In this document: piece after piece, positions 9,213 to 17,236 of the stretch
Layout of the letters: the number at the start of each line of letters is the position of its first letter
Position numbering within the stretch: the stretch's first letter is position 1
Assembly (NCBI GenBank): GCA_913054375.1
Contig: CAJXIQ010000007.1
Location: forward strand, 1 to 32,606
Length of the DNA: 32,606 nucleotides
Reading direction: 5' to 3'
Origin: an uncultured Bacteroidota bacterium
GTDB lineage: Bacteria; Bacteroidota; Bacteroidia; NS11-12g; UBA9320
Notes under the pieces: generated by a model
Seen by the model: only the letters and a program-made list of their open reading frames with translations
What the model was told of the DNA's origin: nothing
The model's database searches: none
Position numbers and translations under genes: made by a program

Positions 9213-9911
9213 CTAATTTAGTTGAATTTGTATGGGTTGTCGTAATCGTACATTCACGTGCTTGCCGCGGTTAGTGCCGGGTGTCCATTTTGGCATTTTA
9301 GTATACACACGTTTGGCTTCATCTTCTAATCCAAAACCGGGTCTAGTGCAGTTAAGTATTTTAAAATCAGAGATATCTCCATATTGGTCTACTACAAATT
9401 CAACATCGAGTTTCACATTGTTTCCGAACTCAAATAGTGGATCTGGTATATCAAATTGAGAAACAATATACTTGATGAGCTCTCTTTCGCCGCCTGGGAA
9501 CTCAGGCATTTGATCTGAGAAATCATGTACTATTGAAGAGGAATCGATTCTTTCTTGTGTTATAAAAAGGGCCATGGGCGTGGGGGGAGTGAAGCTAGGG
9601 GGCGCTATAATTTGATCCTGGGCCTTGAAGAACTCATCTACTTGCTTAATGAGCGCTCTGGCATCAAAAACAGATGCTTTAATAAGTTCAGTTTTTTGAG
9701 GTTTGGGCTCTGTAATGGTTTTGGGCTCAACGAGTGGTCCAAGTACATACGGTTTTTCTGTAAAGGGATTTTCTTGTGTCTTGGGTGGTTCTGCTGAAGC
9801 AACGCCATACTGAAAGTTGAGCATATAGTTCACAAAGAGAAGGGCTAGAATTGAGCCTATCTCAAATAGAATAATTCGGTCTGGTCTTGTTCTGTTTGTT
9901 TTTGGTTGCAT
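9213..9911 (-). CDS. Energy transducer TonB-like protein
   Basis: N-terminal TM, Pro-rich linker, C-terminal TonB domain (MPEFPGGERELIKYI...VEFVVDQYGDISDFKIL...MPKWTPGTNRGKHVNVRLRQPIQIQL). Confidence 0.88.
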   Translation of the reverse strand: MQPKTNRTRPDRIILFEIGSILALLFVNYMLNFQYGVASAEPPKTQENPFTEKPYVLGPLVEPKTITEPKPQKTELIKASVFDARALIKQVDEFFKAQDQIIAPPSFTPPTPMALFITQERIDSSSIVHDFSDQMPEFPGGERELIKYIVSQFDIPDPLFEFGNNVKLDVEFVVDQYGDISDFKILNCTRPGFGLEDEAKRVYTKMPKWTPGTNRGKHVNVRLRQPIQIQLN

Positions 9912-10050
9912 AATAATTACTATTTTATGGTGAATACTATGAAATAACCAAAAGGTAAACGAGAAGATTACACAGATTAAACGAGACGTAGGGAAGAGTT
10001 GAGGAACGGAGTGAATAAAGTATTAATGTAGATTCGAAATCAAAGAAAGA

Positions 10051-10446
10051 TTAACCCTGCTTGTCTTTGTATCTTTCTTTTACAATGGTAGGTATAGGAG
10101 TAGGTTTGCCTTCTTCATCTATTCGTACAAAGGTGGTGTTTGTTGTAACTACTACATCTTCTTCTCCGGTATATACGCTCACTTTACGAGCTTCTATTTT
10201 GAAGGTAAGCGACGTGTTGCCCATATGGGCAACTTCGCCATATATGCGAATCAAGAAACCTTCTTTCACAGTTTTTTTAAAAACCAACTCATCTACCTTT
10301 ACGGTCACCATATTGGGTGTATGGCATATGCTTACAGCCATGGCACTTGCGGCTTCATCTATCCAAGCCATCATTATCCCTCCAAAGAGGTTGCCGTGAA
10401 CACCGATGTCCTTGACCATACAAACGTGTGTAGTGATTAGTTGCAT
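10051..10446 (-). CDS. Acyl-CoA thioesterase (hotdog fold, YciA-like)
   Basis: ORF track 10051..10479; true start probably ATG 10446 (MQLITTHVCMVKDIGVHGNLFGGIMMAWIDEAAS), because the TTG at 10479 is positioned as a promoter -33 element. Confidence 0.88.
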   Translation of the reverse strand: MQLITTHVCMVKDIGVHGNLFGGIMMAWIDEAASAMAVSICHTPNMVTVKVDELVFKKTVKEGFLIRIYGEVAHMGNTSLTFKIEARKVSVYTGEEDVVVTTNTTFVRIDEEGKPTPIPTIVKERYKDKQG

Positions 10447-10450
10447 GGTA

Positions 10451-10479
10451 CAAAGGTAAGGGGTCCTATTTAAATTCAA
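10451..10479 (-). promoter_or_regulatory. Bacteroidota sigma-A type promoter TTG-N18-TACCTTTG
   Basis: Minus strand TTG 10479-10477, 18 nt, TACCTTTG 10458-10451, then TACC and ATG at 10446. Confidence 0.65.
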
Positions 10480-10485
10480 ACCTAT

Positions 10486-12027
10486 TTAGGCCCCCCAATT
10501 TTCGCGATCCAAACTTCTGTAGTGGATAGCCTCTGCTAGGTGCTCCATGTTTATCGTTTCACTGCCGCTCAGGTCTGCTATGGTTCTACTTACTTTTAGA
10601 ATACGGTCGTAGGCACGAGCAGAGAGGTTTAGTTTGTTCATCGCGTTTTTGAGGAGGAGAGCGCCTTTGGCGTCTATCTCACAGTACTTGCGTATCAGGT
10701 TACTTTCCATCTGGGCATTGCTGTAGAGCGGTAGTGTTTTGAAGCGTTTATTTTGAAGTTCACGGGCGGTTATTACACGCGTTCGAATCGCTTCGCTTTG
10801 TTCCTCATTACCCGTATCTTGCTTGTTTAGCTCATCAAATTTTACGGGAGTTACTTCTATGTGTATATCGATACGGTCGAGCAGTGGTCCGCTAATTTTA
10901 CTGAGGTATTTCTGTACTACTCCCGGAGCACATACGCATTCTTTTTCGGGATGATTGAAGTACCCGCAAGGGCATGGATTCATGCTGGCTACAAGCATCA
11001 TAGAGCAGGGATAATCGACAGAAAACTTCGCTCTACTTATGGTTACGCGTCTGTCTTCCAACGGTTGACGTAATACCTCGAGTACAGTACGCTTAAACTC
11101 AGGCAACTCATCTAAGAATAAAACTCCGTTATGTGCCAAGCTAATTTCTCCTGGTTGTGGATGATTACCACCACCTACCAGAGCAACGTCACTTATGGTG
11201 TGATGCGGACTCCTAAAAGGTCGTTGAGCCATTAGCGTAGCATTGTTTCCCAGTCTACCCGCCACCGAGTGTATCTTAGTGGTTTCTAACGCCTCGTGTA
11301 GATTCATAGGAGGCAGAATGGTGTTGAGTCTTTTGGCTAGCATAGTTTTGCCTGCTCCTGGAGGGCCTATGAGGATTATATTATGACCACCTGCGGCGGC
11401 TATTTCCATTGCTCGTTTTATATTTTCTTGGCCCTTTACATCACTAAAATCGTATACTAATTTGTCTACACTGTCTGCGAACTCATCACGAGGATTTACG
11501 ATGGTTCGTTCAAATTGTTGGGTGCCTTCCAGCAGGCATACTACATCTTTTAGGTTTTCCATTCCATAGACTTCTAGGTCTTTTACTATGGCTGCTTCTC
11601 GGGCGTTTTCTTTGGGTACTATGAGTCTTTTGTAGCCATCTTTCTGAGCCTGTATGGCTATGGGTAGCGCTCCTTTTATGGGTAGGATACTTCCATCTAG
11701 GCTTAGCTCACCCATGATGACGGTTTCTTCTATTAGATCTGCGGTTATGAGTTCTCCTGCAGCCATAACACCAATGGCAATGGTGAGGTCATAAGCAGAA
11801 CCTTCTTTGCGTATATCTGCAGGAGCCATATTGATAACTACACCCTTACGCGGATAGGTGTAGCCACTGTTTTTCATTGCAGCATTTACACGCGGTTGGC
11901 TTTCTTTTACGGCATTATCGGGTAAGCCTATTATTTGGGTTTTGGCTCCTTGGCCTACATCTACTTCTACGGTAATAAGTTGAGCAGAGATTCCGTAAAC
12001 AGCACTTCCATAGGTTTTAATAAGCAT
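10486..12027 (-). CDS. comM: YifB/ComM family Mg-chelatase-like AAA+ ATPase
   Basis: ORF 10486..12036; AAA+ with Lon-like N-domain, [33 protein letters not shown]...C cluster. ATG 12027 ([12 protein letters not shown]) preferred over TTG 12036. Confidence 0.95.
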   Translation of the reverse strand: MLIKTYGSAVYGISAQLITVEVDVGQGAKTQIIGLPDNAVKESQPRVNAAMKNSGYTYPRKGVVINMAPADIRKEGSAYDLTIAIGVMAAGELITADLIEETVIMGELSLDGSILPIKGALPIAIQAQKDGYKRLIVPKENAREAAIVKDLEVYGMENLKDVVCLLEGTQQFERTIVNPRDEFADSVDKLVYDFSDVKGQENIKRAMEIAAAGGHNIILIGPPGAGKTMLAKRLNTILPPMNLHEALETTKIHSVAGRLGNNATLMAQRPFRSPHHTISDVALVGGGNHPQPGEISLAHNGVLFLDELPEFKRTVLEVLRQPLEDRRVTISRAKFSVDYPCSMMLVASMNPCPCGYFNHPEKECVCAPGVVQKYLSKISGPLLDRIDIHIEVTPVKFDELNKQDTGNEEQSEAIRTRVITARELQNKRFKTLPLYSNAQMESNLIRKYCEIDAKGALLLKNAMNKLNLSARAYDRILKVSRTIADLSGSETINMEHLAEAIHYRSLDRENWGA

Positions 12028-12033
12028 AGAAGG

Positions 12034-12041
12034 CAAATATA
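12034..12041 (-). promoter_or_regulatory. Bacteroidota -7 element TATATTTG, 6 nt upstream of comM ATG
   Basis: Minus strand TATATTTG-CCTTCT-ATG; exact TAnnTTTG match. No good -33 TTG. Confidence 0.45.
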
Positions 12042-12176
12042 GGAGAAGCGCCTTTTATGAGGTTATTTATTCTACGGGTTCAACAGTGCACAGAGGAATA
12101 CTACAATCCTCTGACCTTCACCAAGCAACGTTGCCTTTTTTGTTAAACTAGGATACCCTTAAAAGCAGGTGAGTGC

Positions 12177-13028
12177 CTAGTCTAAATAGTTGGTTAGCAA
12201 ACTAGATACAGATTGATTTTTCGATCGGAGGTTTATTTTAGCTAACGTCGCTGAATCGAGTACTTCAGTTGCTTTGTTTTCTACTGCTATCAATGGTTTT
12301 TCGTCTGGCGGCTCTGGGAATAGGTTTTGTTCTTTGAACAGTCTTCGTGTTACGGTAGCTACTTCGTGAGCCCCGGTGTAGTTTCCTTGTTGCTCTAGTA
12401 GGTAAGCAAGTGCAATAAGGCCGTATGCATCTTCAGCCGCAGTGGAGTCGGCTTCTTTTCTGAGGGCATAGTACTTCGTTATCAGTTGATTGGCTGTTTT
12501 AAAATCTCCTTTGGCTATGGATACGAACGATTTGTTGAAGTGATCAATGGTGTACATACCCAAAGCTCCAGTTTCATAACTGATTCGCATACTTTCATTG
12601 TAGTAGTCTTCTGCCCGGTCCATATTGCCGATAAGTCGCCACATCTCAGCATTCATGTGCGCTCGGTACATCAGCCATTGTGGATTGCTAGATGATGCAG
12701 CGAGGCTACTTAATTCAAGGCTCAATTGGGCCAAACGGGTGGTGTCCAGTTTACGTTGTGCATTTCTACAAAGAGATGTAAGTGCTCTGCCTACCAGTGT
12801 ATCGTTTTTTGTCTTTCGGCCTATTGCAAGCACGGTATTAGCCAGCTCTATAGATGCTGCGTCGTCCCCTTCTTTGAAGAGTTGGTATGCTTGCCTGAGC
12901 AACTCTTTTGGAGATTGTACTGCGGCAGATACTACGGTATCTTTTTCAGTAGTATTATCTTGCGGTGCAGAGCAACTTGCTACAAGAAGTAGTACAAGCA
13001 TGTATATGGTGTGGGTTGTTTTTGTCAT
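12177..13028 (-). CDS. TPR-like lipoprotein of unknown function
   Basis: ORF 12177..13052; ATG 13028 gives MTKTTHTIYMLVLLLVASC lipobox; helical repeat composition. Confidence 0.7.
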   Translation of the reverse strand: MTKTTHTIYMLVLLLVASCSAPQDNTTEKDTVVSAAVQSPKELLRQAYQLFKEGDDAASIELANTVLAIGRKTKNDTLVGRALTSLCRNAQRKLDTTRLAQLSLELSSLAASSSNPQWLMYRAHMNAEMWRLIGNMDRAEDYYNESMRISYETGALGMYTIDHFNKSFVSIAKGDFKTANQLITKYYALRKEADSTAAEDAYGLIALAYLLEQQGNYTGAHEVATVTRRLFKEQNLFPEPPDEKPLIAVENKATEVLDSATLAKINLRSKNQSVSSLLTNYLD

Positions 13029-13100
13029 ATTTTTTTGGGGTAAAAGTAACATAAGACCCCTAGTTATTGTCAGAGCCTTTCGTAATTAACGTATCAGTGA

Positions 13101-14696
13101 CTAGCGAATAAGCTCTACGATTCCTGAAATGCGTTCCTGTTTTTCGGTGCAAAGCATTCGATATTTGACGATATAAAAATAGGTACCTTCAGGCGAAGTG
13201 TCTCCTGAGTTTTCAAACTGCCCATTCCATCCATTTTTAGGATCTTGACTAAAAAACAGTTGATTTCCCCATCTATTGCATATGTACAATTGGAATTCTG
13301 AGGCACCTACTATATCTACTAAATAGGTATCATTATACCCATCATTATCAGGAGTGAATATATTATAAAGATGAAGAGACTCTTTAAACTTGTTTGGAAA
13401 AGAAAGACACACTGAATCCAAACACCCATTTTTATCTGAAACCTTCAGGCACGCAAACACAGAATCAACCAATTTGTCTAATGTATGCTTAGGATTATCT
13501 TCAAAATAAGATGTGCTGCTTGTATCAGCATTTTTAATAGTCCAATAGGGTTGAATTTTATCGCCAATGGAAGTATTTATAAATGGAAACTCAAAACACG
13601 ACTGCTCCGATGTGTCTAGAAGGAAAGCAGCCTCAGGCCTTGGATAAATAGTTATAGCTTTAGTCAAGCTATCAAAGCACCCTTGATCCGATTCTATCGT
13701 CAGTTGAATGGTATGGTCATTTGCACTGGAATAGACTTGGTTAAGTGTATCGATGTTAGGATAATCTGTACTATCAGTCGTCCAGGTAAGGGATTGAACA
13801 GTTCCTTGAACAACGGTGCTTTCATTTACAGCAACGATCTCGTGGCCACGGAAGCACTGCAGACTGTCATCTATGGTAAACTGAGCCTTAGGTTGAGGGT
13901 GAAAAGCTACCTCGTATATCTCACTTGTTCTAGACTGACAACCAATGCCACCTTTTCGGACCGTATAATTTCCTGGCTGCAAAACGGCTATTGTATTATC
14001 ATCATTAGGCCCTTGTATCAGAACGCCATTTCTGAACCATTCGAGATCTGGAGCGGGAGAAGACGTTAGGATTAAAGAATCTGATTCGCACATTAGTGTA
14101 TCGTCTCCAGTAATAGTGATATCGCTTCCAAAAGTAATTTGAAAAATATACGGTGTATTACAAGGAGTTTCTACAACTGAGGAAGTAGATGTTCGGCAGT
14201 TATATGTTGTGCCTGGGTTTAGTGATGAAGGCAATTTTAGAATTATCCAAGACTGCAATTTCTTATTACCGAGACAACCTGGATCCCATACTTTTTCCGC
14301 TGTAAATCGATTGGCTAAATTGGCACTATTATAAACCGTTGAATTGTTAAAATAATTCACTAATTCTGTTATGGTCGAGGATCCTGGGGTAATGAAACTC
14401 CAATTGACTGGGGTGCTTGGAATTGTGTAATCTGTAAAAATAAAAAATTCTGACGACGATGTTCCTTTGCAACAATTCACAAAAGTTCCATCATTATTAA
14501 TGTCAATATATAAACCTCGATTTGAGTTTATCGTATTATTAAGCTCCGAAATACTGCTATGCCATGTTCCGATAGCCAGGTACCTATCGCATCCGTCTTT
14601 GACAACTACACCTACACCTGCGTGGCCATTTGCACTATAGTTTGAGCTCAAGCATGCGAGCAGAAAAAACAGAGTGTAAGCAAAGTTTTTACTCAT
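13101..14696 (-). CDS. Secreted PKD-like protein with gliding-motility-associated C-terminal (CHU_C, T9SS type B) domain
   Basis: Signal peptide; PKD/Ig-like repeats; C-terminus LYNIFTPDNDGYNDTYLV...QLYICNRWGNQLFFSQDPKNGWNGQF...GTYFYIVKYR. Confidence 0.9.
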   Translation of the reverse strand: MSKNFAYTLFFLLACLSSNYSANGHAGVGVVVKDGCDRYLAIGTWHSSISELNNTINSNRGLYIDINNDGTFVNCCKGTSSSEFFIFTDYTIPSTPVNWSFITPGSSTITELVNYFNNSTVYNSANLANRFTAEKVWDPGCLGNKKLQSWIILKLPSSLNPGTTYNCRTSTSSVVETPCNTPYIFQITFGSDITITGDDTLMCESDSLILTSSPAPDLEWFRNGVLIQGPNDDNTIAVLQPGNYTVRKGGIGCQSRTSEIYEVAFHPQPKAQFTIDDSLQCFRGHEIVAVNESTVVQGTVQSLTWTTDSTDYPNIDTLNQVYSSANDHTIQLTIESDQGCFDSLTKAITIYPRPEAAFLLDTSEQSCFEFPFINTSIGDKIQPYWTIKNADTSSTSYFEDNPKHTLDKLVDSVFACLKVSDKNGCLDSVCLSFPNKFKESLHLYNIFTPDNDGYNDTYLVDIVGASEFQLYICNRWGNQLFFSQDPKNGWNGQFENSGDTSPEGTYFYIVKYRMLCTEKQERISGIVELIR

Positions 14697-14992
14697 ATCA
14701 AAATGTGGGATTTTTTAACTTCCTAATGGACATGATTATTATCTGACTCATTATTTTGGTTTGATTAAATCGTAAGTATAAAGGTTAGATAAGAATCTAA
14801 AACTTATGGACTAGACAAAAGTAAAATTTAGTTTCATTATTTCACGTGGTTGAGATTTTTTAAAGTAAAACTTAATAGACTGGACTTTACAGCGTGAGTA
14901 GGATCAGAACGAAACAAATAGCAAACTCAAAACCCTTAAATTATTGACATCGAACTTCTTTAGAAAGGAGTCGAAATAAATAGAAATAATTT

Positions 14993-15367
14993 TGGTGGAG
15001 CTGCCGAGAGTCGAACTCGGGTCCGAATTGGAATAGAATTGCGTTTTCTACATGTTTATTGTCCCTTGGTTTTCGAGATGGGTCAGGTGGGTCAAAAACC
15101 CAACCAATCCTTATCCTACATAATAAATTTTAACGTGGTAGAAATAGGCTAAAATTATCTCAGATTATCGACCGCTTGTGATCCCTCGTATCCGAGACAT
15201 GACTTGGGCAAGCGGATGGCATTTGCTCTAGTCTCTAAGACTACGCAGCCATTGCGAAGTTGTTTTCGCCGGTTGTGTTTTGAAAGTCGAGATTTAAGAG
15301 CCGCACTTTCAACGCTCTACATGCTTACACATCTATCGGCCAACCCGTCAAAAGCCAGAACAGCCCC
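14993..15367 (-). ncRNA. ssrA: tmRNA (transfer-messenger RNA)
   Basis: Minus strand 5' GGGGCTGTTCTGGCTTTTGACGGGTTGG and 3' GGACCCGAGTTCGACTCTCGGCAGCTCCACCA. 7-bp acceptor stem GGGGCUG/CAGCUCC, T-arm CCGAG-TTCGACT-CTCGG, encoded CCA. Tag ORF 15270-15241 GGC GAA AAC AAC TTC GCA ATG GCT GCG TAG. Confidence 0.97.
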
Positions 15368-15418
15368 ATATGGTTTGTGATATATGGTATACTATCAAAG
15401 AACACATCTATAACACTG

Positions 15419-15426
15419 CAAAAGTA
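15419..15426 (-). promoter_or_regulatory. Candidate -7 element TACTTTTG for tmRNA
   Basis: Exact TAnnTTTG on the minus strand, about 50 nt upstream of the mature tmRNA 5' end; a TTG lies 22 nt further upstream. Confidence 0.4.
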
Positions 15427-15495
15427 AGGCCTACGCACTCAAATACGCCAAAAGAACACCATTTTACTGCCCCAAACGCTTATATTCGCTAACGT

Positions 15496-15942
15496 ATGCA
15501 CAAAATTTTGCTCGCAGTTATATGTTTACTTGGTTTTACTCAATGCAATAATAAGGTGTATTCTTTACGCGATTTGCCCCCCAAATACATAGAAATAGGC
15601 TCATCTGGAGGCTTTGCAGGCACTGCCAATAGCTACTACTTTTTTCCCAATGGGCAACGCTTTGTAAGCAAAGGACCAATGGGTGCAATAGGGGCTGCCG
15701 ATGCTCAAGAGATAGCACCCGCAACGCCCAAGGACTTTAAAAAGATACTGAAATCGTTGAAGAAAATGGACTTCATTGACATACAGCTGAATGAAATTGG
15801 TAATATGACGTACTTCGTAATACTAAAGACTAAAAAAGATAAAAAGGTAGTGCAATGGAGCAATATGGATACCGCTCCTGAAGCCCTTGTAAAAGCATAC
15901 CGATTTGCTTTAAAGGATATTAACACCACTGCAATAAATTAA
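15496..15942 (+). CDS. Small lipoprotein of unknown function
   Basis: MHKILLAVICLLGFTQC lipobox; 148 aa; 4 nt upstream of the next gene. Confidence 0.7.
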   Translation: MHKILLAVICLLGFTQCNNKVYSLRDLPPKYIEIGSSGGFAGTANSYYFFPNGQRFVSKGPMGAIGAADAQEIAPATPKDFKKILKSLKKMDFIDIQLNEIGNMTYFVILKTKKDKKVVQWSNMDTAPEALVKAYRFALKDINTTAIN

Positions 15943-15946
15943 GAAA

Positions 15947-17143
15947 ATGAAAATAGGACTTATACGCGAATGGAAACAACCCGCAGATAAACGCGTAGCA
16001 CTTTCACCAGAACAATGTGCTGTTTTCAAGCAAAATCACCCCAAGGTAGAACTGGTAGTAGAGGAATCGCCAGATCGTACATTCAGCAAATTCGAGTATG
16101 AGAGTGCAGGGATTGCTGTTGTAAAAGACGTCTCAGACTGTGATATACTCGTAGGTATCAAAGAAGTGCCTATAGATAAGCTTATCCCCAACAAATCCTA
16201 CCTCTTTTTTTCACACACGATTAAGGCACAGCCCTATAACAGAGACCTACTCTTAGCTATTTTAGAAAAGAACATTACACTCATAGACTACGAGACACTT
16301 ACCTGGAAAGAAGGTGGTAGAATACTTGGCTTTGGTAAGTGGGCTGGGGTAGTAGGTGCGTATAATGCATTTCTCACGTGGGGTAAGAAAACAGGTAAAT
16401 TCAATTTGCCTTCTGCTTACAAAACCAATGACTATGAGCAATCTATGAAAGATTTAGCGGAGCTAGATTTGGGAAAAGCACGTGTCGTATTTACCGGAAA
16501 CGGAAGAGTAGCAGAAGGAATACGTGAAGTTTTGGAAGGTATGAAGATACGTGAGTGCTCTCCACAAGAATTTATTTCACAACCCCCTCGGGGAGCTCAC
16601 TTTGCACAACTTACAAGCTGGGACCTATACCACCGTAAAGATGGTGGTGAGTGGAATCCAGAGCATTTTTATGCCAATCACGGAGAATACTGCTGCGAGT
16701 TTGACAACTTTTTGCCATACACCGATGTACTCATCAACGGTATGTACTGGCAAGATGATATGGCAGCACTGTTTACCAAAAAAGATACGAAAGCAGATAC
16801 CTTTGATATACAAGTAATAGCGGATATTACGTGCGATGTAGAAGGAAGTGTGCCCATTACCATGGAAGCCACAGATATCTACAGCCCTACCTTTGGGTGG
16901 AGTCGTAGCCAACAAAAACAAGTAGCACCGTATGGTGATGATACGATAGACGTAATGGCTGTGACCAATCTGCCTACAGAGATGCCACGCAATGCCAGTA
17001 CCGAGTTTGGTAGTTTATTTTTGGAGCATATTGCTCCGTTATTGGTAAATGGCGATCAAGACGATGTACTCAAGAGAGCCCGTATAACAGAAGAAGGTAA
17101 ACTCACAGATCAATACGATTATCTACAAGATTTTGTAAAATAA
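15947..17143 (+). CDS. NAD(P)-dependent alanine dehydrogenase/saccharopine dehydrogenase-like oxidoreductase
   Basis: 398 aa; MKIGLIREWKQPADKRVALSPEQC, SYLFFSHTIKAQPYN, VVFTGNGRVAEGIREVL. Confidence 0.8.
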   Translation: MKIGLIREWKQPADKRVALSPEQCAVFKQNHPKVELVVEESPDRTFSKFEYESAGIAVVKDVSDCDILVGIKEVPIDKLIPNKSYLFFSHTIKAQPYNRDLLLAILEKNITLIDYETLTWKEGGRILGFGKWAGVVGAYNAFLTWGKKTGKFNLPSAYKTNDYEQSMKDLAELDLGKARVVFTGNGRVAEGIREVLEGMKIRECSPQEFISQPPRGAHFAQLTSWDLYHRKDGGEWNPEHFYANHGEYCCEFDNFLPYTDVLINGMYWQDDMAALFTKKDTKADTFDIQVIADITCDVEGSVPITMEATDIYSPTFGWSRSQQKQVAPYGDDTIDVMAVTNLPTEMPRNASTEFGSLFLEHIAPLLVNGDQDDVLKRARITEEGKLTDQYDYLQDFVK

Positions 17144-17236
17144 GATTAACCCTTTAAATACATACCCGTTTATAAAATCGGACAAAATATAGGAATGGAG
17201 CTTTCATGATTTTACATATGTTCGTATAATTATAAA

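Noticed and set aside
12625-13089. 154-aa plus-strand ORF
   Set aside because: Antisense to the lipoprotein gene, which has a proper lipobox and start.
13683-14069. 128-aa plus-strand ORF
   Set aside because: Antisense to the CHU_C-domain protein; no family motif.
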